11,770 nucleotides of DNA. Source: Clostridia bacterium. Lineage in GTDB: Bacteria; Bacillota; Clostridia; Saccharofermentanales; UBA5734. Position numbers and translations under genes: made by a program. Below are positions 7,669 through 11,770 of this stretch, one piece after another. The DNA lies in the NCBI GenBank assembly GCA_017997315.1, contig JAGOFF010000059.1, positions 1-11,770 of the forward strand, given 5' to 3'. Position 1 is the stretch's first letter; each line of letters begins with the position of its first letter. The notes below the pieces were generated by a model. The model saw nothing but the letters and a program-made list of their open reading frames with translations. It had not been told where the DNA came from and did no database searches.

Positions 7669-8688
7669 TCACAACCAGCCGCGGCGGCGGAACCAGAGGA
7701 ACATGCCCGCCACAATCACGGCCATGACCCCGAGAACGATCGGATAGGACCAGCGGTAACCGAACTCCGGCATCAGCAGATTCATGCCGTAGACGCTCGC
7801 GATGAAATTGATGGGAATGAAGAACGTGGTGAAAACCGTCAGGAACGTCATGACTTCGTTCATGCGCTTCGTACCTGCGGACATGAGGATCTCAGACGCA
7901 CCTGCCAGGACGTCGCGATCCCCGGAGACGGTATCAAGGATCGAAAGCACCTGATCGGACGCATGCCTCAGATAGGCCCGGTCGGAGTCCCGGATGAGCC
8001 CGCCGTCGGTCTGGCGCATCGACTGCAGCGAGTCGCGCAGCGGGATGAGCGCGCGGTGAAGCGCGAGCAGCCGTTTCTTGATTGTCAGGATCTCTTCCTG
8101 CATCCGGGCAAGCGACTTCGCGTCGTTCCGGTCGGTCAGCCGCGCGTCCAGACTGTCGATCGCTTCCGAAATCGACTCGGTCGACTCGAAATATCCCTCC
8201 AGCAGCATGTCCAGCAGTTCGTACAGCAGATAGGCCGCTCCCGCCTTTGACGGGATGCCGGTCGCAAGACGCTCGGCCATCGACTCGACAACCGGTTCCC
8301 GGCCGGCATGGAACGTCAGGAGATAGTCCCGCCCCATGACAACCCCGATCCGGCGCTGTCCGTCCGGATCGGCGCCCCCCTCCGGCACCGCGGTCAGACC
8401 GAGGGAAAGGTGGGACGCGTGCTCCTGCAGACGGACCGATCCGGCTGCAGGGTCGGATGCCATATGCACCGCAAGCGCATGCAGGTTCCATGCGTCCGTA
8501 AGCCGTTCCGCGACCGCGGGATCCATCACGCCTTCAAAATCGATCCAGACCGGTACGGCCGACTCTTCCCGAGCGGGTGCCAGGGCCGCAAATCCGTCCG
8601 GATCCATCCGGACAGGCATCCCGTCCGGCTGTCCGGCAATGTATCGCGTCATCCGTATGTCCATGCCCGATACCCCGATATGCTTCAC
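7669..8688 (-). CDS. corA: CorA-family magnesium/divalent cation channel
   Basis: Inner-membrane pentameric channel of the CorA family, mainly for Mg2+ (sometimes Co2+, Ni2+ or Zn2+ efflux in ZntB-like members). The signature GMN (301-303) lies in YGMNLLMPEF, which matches the classic YGMNF..MPE pattern of true CorA. Two helices near the end (about 282-299 and 314-332) are followed by a basic tail (FRRRGWL), as expected. Residues 1-250 form the soluble alpha/beta and long-helix cytoplasmic domain. The GTG at 8688 (339 aa) has no clear ribosome binding site; in-frame ATG 8664, with GGGG about 9 nt upstream, or ATG 8652 may be the real start. It diverges from a CNNM/CorC gene and is followed after 4 nt by a lipase gene. 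Confidence 0.93.
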   Translation of the reverse strand: MKHIGVSGMDIRMTRYIAGQPDGMPVRMDPDGFAALAPAREESAVPVWIDFEGVMDPAVAERLTDAWNLHALAVHMASDPAAGSVRLQEHASHLSLGLTAVPEGGADPDGQRRIGVVMGRDYLLTFHAGREPVVESMAERLATGIPSKAGAAYLLYELLDMLLEGYFESTESISEAIDSLDARLTDRNDAKSLARMQEEILTIKKRLLALHRALIPLRDSLQSMRQTDGGLIRDSDRAYLRHASDQVLSILDTVSGDRDVLAGASEILMSAGTKRMNEVMTFLTVFTTFFIPINFIASVYGMNLLMPEFGYRWSYPIVLGVMAVIVAGMFLWFRRRGWL

Positions 8689-8767
8689 CGCGCGTTGTCC
8701 GGATATGCGCCACGGCGGTCCGGAGGCCGTAAAGTTGACAGATACGCGCGCATGGTGAAAAATGTAA

Positions 8768-8780
8768 TGCTATAATACCA
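8768..8780. promoter_or_regulatory. Overlapping divergent extended -10 promoter (corA / CNNM leader)
   Basis: The 13-bp sequence TGCTATAATACCA reads as a perfect extended -10 (TGC-TATAAT, -10 at 8771-8776) on the plus strand, and as TGG-TATTAT (-10 at 8777-8772) on the minus strand. Neither strand has a good -35 at the right distance, which is normal for extended -10 promoters. Expected starts are near 8783 (plus, toward the leader and CNNM gene) and near 8765 (minus, toward corA, giving a leader of roughly 80-100 nt with a TCCGGA/TCCGGA inverted repeat at 8698-8703 and 8719-8724). Plus-strand use is more certain than minus-strand use. Confidence 0.6.
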
Positions 8781-8799
8781 CCTGTAATCCAAGCATGGA

Positions 8800-8857
8800 G
8801 GAGATTCGATTTTGGACAGCAGTCCAGACTCCGATAAGGACCGAAAACGGACTGTCC
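8800..8857 (+). promoter_or_regulatory. Leader RNA with competing helices around a ribosome binding site
   Basis: GGAG (8800-8803) can pair with CTCC (8829-8832), and TTTGGAC (8811-8817) with GTCCAGA (8822-8828), loop AGCA. The result is an 11-bp interrupted hairpin that buries both a strong ribosome binding site (GGAGGAG, 8797-8803) and TTG 8812. The same strands can pair elsewhere: CAGTCC (8820-8825) with GGACTG (8849-8854), or GGACAG (8814-8819) with CTGTCC (8852-8857). These choices exclude each other, as in a regulatory switch. Pairings were read by eye without energy calculation. No known riboswitch consensus was recognised. Confidence 0.45.
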
Positions 8858-8952
8858 CCCCGTACAGAACCCGGAACCTGACCGTATTCTGCTGTAAAAT
8901 CCACAGCCCGCGCGACGCAGGATCCCTGTGTGGCGGCATGCCTGCCGCCTGA
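8812..8952 (+). CDS. Candidate 46-aa leader or small protein, TTG start
   Basis: Short open frame beginning at TTG 8812 with an excellent ribosome binding site (GGAGGAG, 8797-8803) 8 nt upstream, about 30 nt after the predicted transcription start. The product is hydrophilic and basic in its first half (DSSPDSDKDRKRTVPPYR), then NLTVFCCKIHSP, and ends ...SLCGGMPAA. It has three cysteines and one histidine, no membrane segment and no recognised family. The stop codon lies inside the terminator-like hairpin at 8922-8959, an arrangement typical of attenuator leader peptides. It may be a regulatory leader for the CNNM gene 57 bp downstream, a free small protein, or a chance frame; comparison with relatives is needed to decide. 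Confidence 0.35.
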   Translation: MDSSPDSDKDRKRTVPPYRTRNLTVFCCKIHSPRDAGSLCGGMPAA

Positions 8953-8964
8953 CGGGGATGTTTT
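8922..8964 (+). terminator. Terminator-like hairpin (possible attenuator) before the CNNM gene
   Basis: A 7-bp stem GGCGGCA (8932-8938) / TGCCGCC (8943-8949) with loop TGCC is extended, across a 5x5 internal loop, by ATCCC (8922-8926) pairing with GGGAT (8955-8959). TTTT (8961-8964) follows after one G. It lies inside the transcribed leader, about 45 bp before the CNNM start, where full termination would silence that gene. Conditional termination is therefore the likeliest role, if it is functional. The T-tract is short. Confidence 0.4.
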
Positions 8965-9008
8965 CATGTCTGCGGTTATACGTTTCCTGACAAATAAAGG
9001 AGAACCCT

Positions 9009-10397
9009 GTGGAAGACAGCGACAGTTTGATACGAATCATGGCCCTTGCGGGCGCATCCTCGCCGTTGGTTGACATCCTGCTCATCATCGTCCTCATCTT
9101 CATCAACGCTTTTTTCTCGGCATCCGAGATCGCGATCATTTCCCTCAACGACAATGTGGTCCGCCGGCAGGCCGAAGAAGGGGATCGGCTGGCGAAGCGT
9201 CTGCTCAAGCTGATCGAGAATCCCTCCGGTTTCCTGGCGACCATCCAGGTCGGCGTCACCCTCGCGGGATTCCTGTCGAGCGCCTTCGCGGCCGACAAAT
9301 TCGCGATCCGGCTGTCTAGACTGCTTGACCCGGCGGCCGGCGAAAGCTCGTGGATTTATACCGTGTCGGTCGTCGCGGTGACGCTCATCCTCTCGTTCTT
9401 CTCGCTGACGCTGGGCGAGCTGGTCCCCAAGCGGGTCGCCCAGAACAATCCGGAAAAGATCGCGCGCAGCGTGTCCGGAATCCTCATCGGCGTCGGCACG
9501 GTGCTTCGCCCATTCATCGCCTTCCTCACCTTTTCGACCAATCTGGTGCTCAAGGTGCTCGGGATCGACCCGCTGAAAAACGAGCGTTCGGTGACCGAGG
9601 AGGAAATCCGGATCATGGTGGATGTCGGGCGTGAGAGCGGCACGATCCACGAAGAAGAGAAAGAGATGATCGAAAACATCTTCGACTTCAACGACAAGGA
9701 AGTGTCCGAGATCATGACCCACAGGACCAACATCGTCGCCCTCGACGTCGAGGCGACGCTGGACGAGGTCCTGGAAGTCGCCGTGAGGGAGAAGTATACC
9801 CGGATCCCGGTCTATGAGGACGCCATCGACAACATCGTCGGGATCCTGCACATCAAAGACCTGCTGATCATCGCGGCGGAAGAACTGACCAAACCCTTCT
9901 CGCTGCGGGACATGCTCCGTCCGGCGACGTTCGTGCCCGAAACGAAACTCGTCGATGCGCTCTTCCGCGAGATGCAGCGCAACCACGCGCAGATGGCGGT
10001 CGTGATCGACGAGTACGGCGGCACTGCAGGCATCGTCACGCTCGAGGACATGATCGAGGAGATCGTCGGCAACCTGCAGGACGAGTACGACGAGGAAGAG
10101 GCGGAGATCGAGCGGCGGGACGAAACGACGTTCGTCATCGACGGGCAGACCGCGCTGGACGACGTCGCGGCCGCGGTCGGGGTGAACATGCCGGAGGATG
10201 ACTACGACACGCTGGCGGGCATGGTCGTCGGACTGCTCGACCGGATCCCCGAGGAGGGGGAGCAGCCCGAGACGCAGTTCGGAAATCTGCGGTTCAAGGT
10301 GCTGGAAATGGACGACCGGAGGGTGTCCAAGATCCTCGTCACGGTCATGCCGAAGAACGACGAAGCCGAAGCGGGGCAGGCGGACGCGGATGACTGA
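9009..10397 (+). CDS. CNNM/CorC-family membrane protein (DUF21, CBS pair, CorC_HlyC)
   Basis: Membrane protein of the family formerly called hemolysin C-like, whose studied members export Mg2+ (CNNM, CorC, MpfA). Domains in order (462 aa): DUF21 membrane domain about 15-190 with the conserved NAFFSASE (33-40) and LGELVPKRVA (135-144); two CBS domains about 232-290 (RIPVYE, IVGILHIKDL) and 298-354 (DEYGGTAGIVTLEDMIEEIVG region), which in relatives bind Mg-ATP; an acidic linker (356-368); CorC_HlyC domain about 370-448 (TFVIDGQTALDDV, TLAGMVVGLL). All parts are intact and length is normal. GTG 9009 has AAAGGAGA (8996-9003) at ideal spacing. It diverges from corA, giving a probable importer/exporter pair, and its stop is overlapped by a resolvase-like gene. 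Older names imply a haemolysin, but nothing here supports toxicity. Confidence 0.93.
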   Translation: MEDSDSLIRIMALAGASSPLVDILLIIVLIFINAFFSASEIAIISLNDNVVRRQAEEGDRLAKRLLKLIENPSGFLATIQVGVTLAGFLSSAFAADKFAIRLSRLLDPAAGESSWIYTVSVVAVTLILSFFSLTLGELVPKRVAQNNPEKIARSVSGILIGVGTVLRPFIAFLTFSTNLVLKVLGIDPLKNERSVTEEEIRIMVDVGRESGTIHEEEKEMIENIFDFNDKEVSEIMTHRTNIVALDVEATLDEVLEVAVREKYTRIPVYEDAIDNIVGILHIKDLLIIAAEELTKPFSLRDMLRPATFVPETKLVDALFREMQRNHAQMAVVIDEYGGTAGIVTLEDMIEEIVGNLQDEYDEEEAEIERRDETTFVIDGQTALDDVAAAVGVNMPEDDYDTLAGMVVGLLDRIPEEGEQPETQFGNLRFKVLEMDDRRVSKILVTVMPKNDEAEAGQADADD

Positions 10398-11073
10398 CCC
10401 CCGCGGCGGTTCCCGACGGCCGGACGGATCCGTGAACGGCCGCATCGGTTATATCCGGCTGGATTCCGGCGACACCGACATCAGCCGCCAGGCGCTTCTT
10501 CTCGACGGCATCGGCGGCTTTTCACGCATTTTCGTGGAACAGGCGCCCGCGCCGGGGGAAGCGCCCTCGCGGGAGAAACGCGCACGCATGCTGGAGGCCC
10601 TGACGGCCGGCGACGTGATCTATGCCGCGTCGGCCGACCGGCTGTGCACCGGGGCGCGTGATCTCGCGGCTGTCGCAAAGGCGGTCCGCTCGGCCGAAGC
10701 GGATCTGGTCCTGCTGGAGGAGGGGGTGGACACGCGCACCCCGGCGGGTCGTTCCGCGCTCCGGCTGGCGGAGTCGCTTGCCCGTGCCGAGACCGAAACC
10801 GCATCAAGGGAGCGCAGGGACGGGATCCGCCGCGCACGGGAGAACGGCCGCCGGATCGGACGTCCCCCGGTCGCGGTGCCGCCGAATTTCCGCGAGATCT
10901 GCCGCGCGTGGGCGGACGGGCGTATTCCGGGACGGCAGGCCGCGGAGGCCGCGGGACTGCGCCCGACCAGCTTCTACTCCAAAGCCGCGGAACTCGGATA
11001 CCATGCGCCCGCGCGCCCGAAAAACCGGGTGGCCGGACCGTCGGAACCTGCGATTGATGATTTACATCCGTGA
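10390..11073 (+). CDS. Resolvase-like serine recombinase with degenerate active site and C-terminal HTH
   Basis: 227-aa protein with the fold pattern of a small serine recombinase: N-terminal catalytic-like domain about 18-135 (RIGYIRLDSGD, AGDVIYAASADRL, EGVDTRTPAGRSALRLAESLARAE), long helix to about 155, GRRIGRPP linker (153-160), and a resolvase-type helix-turn-helix about 167-203 (RQAAEAAGLRPTSFYSKAAEL). Aligned by eye with gamma-delta resolvase, R8 is kept (R23), R45 is kept (R61) and R68 is kept (R84), but the nucleophile Ser10 position is Asp25 (a serine follows at 26) and Arg71 is Thr87. It may be catalytically dead and act as a DNA-binding regulator. ATG 10390 overlaps the CNNM stop by 8 bp; GTG 10432 is an alternative start. 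Neither has a strong ribosome binding site, so coupling to CNNM translation is likely. Confidence 0.8.
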   Translation: MTDPRGGSRRPDGSVNGRIGYIRLDSGDTDISRQALLLDGIGGFSRIFVEQAPAPGEAPSREKRARMLEALTAGDVIYAASADRLCTGARDLAAVAKAVRSAEADLVLLEEGVDTRTPAGRSALRLAESLARAETETASRERRDGIRRARENGRRIGRPPVAVPPNFREICRAWADGRIPGRQAAEAAGLRPTSFYSKAAELGYHAPARPKNRVAGPSEPAIDDLHP

Positions 11074-11082
11074 AGGTATAAT
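11054..11082 (+). promoter_or_regulatory. Predicted sigma-A-type promoter of the foldase gene
   Basis: TTGATG (11054-11059, 4 of 6 to TTGACA) and a perfect TATAAT (11077-11082) are 17 bp apart, the best promoter in the window. The -35 box lies inside the 3' end of the resolvase-like gene. The predicted start near 11089 leaves a 5' untranslated region of about 60 nt before ATG 11148. Confidence 0.75.
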
Positions 11083-11083
11083 A

Positions 11084-11110
11084 CGGACACGCCGGCTGTC
11101 GGACACGCCG
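11084..11110. repeat. Two exact 11-bp direct repeats over the transcription start
   Basis: CGGACACGCCG occurs at 11084-11094 and again at 11100-11110, a 16-bp period with a 5-bp spacer. The first copy begins 1 bp after the -10 box, so a protein bound there would block open-complex formation or early transcription. It could be an operator, or a short chance duplication in GC-rich DNA. Confidence 0.7.
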
Positions 11111-11147
11111 ACTCCGCGTCGATAACAACGGATCAGGGTGGGTGTTT

Positions 11148-11770
11148 ATGAAGCAGACCAAACAATCCGGACAGACCTGGAACGCGGAGGCACGCCGCGT
11201 GGAACGCAAGGACCGCCTGGCGGAGCTGCGGGCGCAGGACGGCCGCCGCCGCACATCAACCGGACACAGGACCGCACGCAGCTGGCTCGTGATCGCGGCC
11301 GTCGTCCTTGTGCTGCTGGGCGCGCTGGCGTATGCGTTGTATTCCGCCGGGATGCCCCAGCGCCTGCTCCCGATCATGAAGGTCGACGGCCAGAAGATCA
11401 CGGTCGCGCAGTTCAACTACTGGTACGGCAACCTGCTCGGCCAGTACGGGATCGAGCCCTCGAGCAGCGATCTGGCGCAGACCATGTCGACCGACGCCGA
11501 CGGCAAGACGACGACGTATTACGACTATCTGATCGCCACTACGGCGACGCAACTGCAGCGCATCTACGCGGAGGCGTCGCTCGCCCGCGAAGCGGGACTG
11601 ACCCTCGGCGAGTATCAGGCCAGCGTCGACAGCCAGATCGAGAGCATCATCACCTCAGCCGGCAGCGCGGGGTATGCCGACATGATGCTCAAGCAGGCGT
11701 ACGGCCCCGGCTGCACGCTCGGTGCGGTGCGCGAACTGTACGAGAACCTGTATCTGTCCAACAAATACTC
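11148..11770 (+). CDS. Membrane-anchored SurA/PpiC-like foldase (3' end beyond window)
   Basis: Partial gene, 207 residues visible, frame open at the window end. A very basic cytoplasmic N-terminus (1-45) is followed by one transmembrane helix (about 46-65) in type II orientation, then an extracytoplasmic part. Residues 77-100 (MKVDGQKITVAQFNYWY) fit the SurA_N/PrsA-like N-terminal chaperone domain, which begins with a short strand, KI, and an aromatic helix. The following helices, with LAREAGLTLGEYQASVDSQI, also fit. The parvulin-type PpiC peptidyl-prolyl isomerase domain expected in such proteins would lie beyond the window and cannot be confirmed. ATG 11148 is preceded by AGGGTGGGTG (11135-11144). 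It would help fold exported proteins at the outer face of the membrane. Its own promoter and direct repeats lie just upstream. Confidence 0.75.
   Translation, partial: MKQTKQSGQTWNAEARRVERKDRLAELRAQDGRRRTSTGHRTARSWLVIAAVVLVLLGALAYALYSAGMPQRLLPIMKVDGQKITVAQFNYWYGNLLGQYGIEPSSSDLAQTMSTDADGKTTTYYDYLIATTATQLQRIYAEASLAREAGLTLGEYQASVDSQIESIITSAGSAGYADMMLKQAYGPGCTLGAVRELYENLYLSNKY

Noticed and set aside
8735..8763. Consensus TTGACA (8735-8740) with a possible AAAAAT -10 box at 17-bp spacing
   Set aside because: The -10 is weak compared with the perfect extended -10 nearby, and TTGACA is 30 bp from TATAAT, too far to serve it. It may still be a minor promoter.
8795..8881. 28-codon ATG-started frame inside the CNNM leader
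   Set aside because: Its ATG overlaps the GGAGGAG sequence itself and has no ribosome binding site upstream; the TTG frame at 8812 fits much better.
8783..9008. M-box (Mg2+) or other known metal riboswitch
   Set aside because: Reading for M-box, Mn2+ (yybP-ykoY) and NiCo core motifs showed no convincing match.
8976..10445. Long minus-strand open frame antisense to the CNNM gene (489 codons)
   Set aside because: It is a by-product of GC-rich codon use. The product is low-complexity, rich in Asp, Arg and His, with no family pattern, while the plus strand encodes a full conserved protein.
10390..11073. Integrated mobile element or invertible DNA switch around the resolvase-like gene
   Set aside because: No flanking inverted repeats, att-like duplications, transposase or other phage genes are visible, and the gene overlaps a housekeeping gene.

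Overview
The window is GC-rich bacterial DNA, densely coded, with clear AG-rich ribosome binding sites and TATAAT-type -10 boxes. An xpaC-telA pair (arranged as xpaC-yaaN is in Bacillus subtilis), a PrsA/SurA-like membrane foldase and MacB-like ABC genes point to a high-GC member of the Firmicutes, probably Clostridia-like. This assignment is inferred from gene content and signals only; nothing here fixes the species.

Layout. (1) 1-4116, plus strand: the 3' part of a double-FtsX-domain ABC permease, followed by two different ABC ATPases in overlapping reading frames. The second ATPase has a C-terminal AbrB/SpoVT-like segment. Together they look like one MacB/LolCDE-type mechanotransmission or export system with two non-identical ATPases. 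(2) 4189-6165, plus strand: a promoter, xpaC, telA and a strong intrinsic terminator. (3) 8688-6210, minus strand: corA (Mg2+/divalent cation channel), then, 4 nt later, a secreted LCAT-family lipase/acyltransferase that converges on telA. (4) 8689-9008: a 320-bp divergent control region. It holds a nearly symmetric double extended -10 element, a leader RNA with a hairpin that could hide a ribosome binding site, a candidate 46-codon ORF starting at TTG, and a terminator-like hairpin just before the next gene. (5) 9009-11073, plus strand: a CNNM/CorC-family membrane protein (DUF21, CBS pair, CorC_HlyC), overlapped by 8 bp by a small resolvase-like protein. That protein's catalytic serine and one catalytic arginine appear to be replaced. 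(6) 11054-11770, plus strand: a good promoter, two exact 11-bp direct repeats over the transcription start, and the 5' part of a membrane-anchored SurA/PpiC-like foldase that runs off the window.

The most notable part is the corA/CNNM region. A probable Mg2+ importer and a probable Mg2+ exporter diverge from one shared promoter region, and the CNNM side has a structured leader that looks built for conditional expression. Second are the degenerate resolvase, with an intact helix-turn-helix next to a repeat-containing promoter, and the AbrB-like domain fused to an ABC ATPase.
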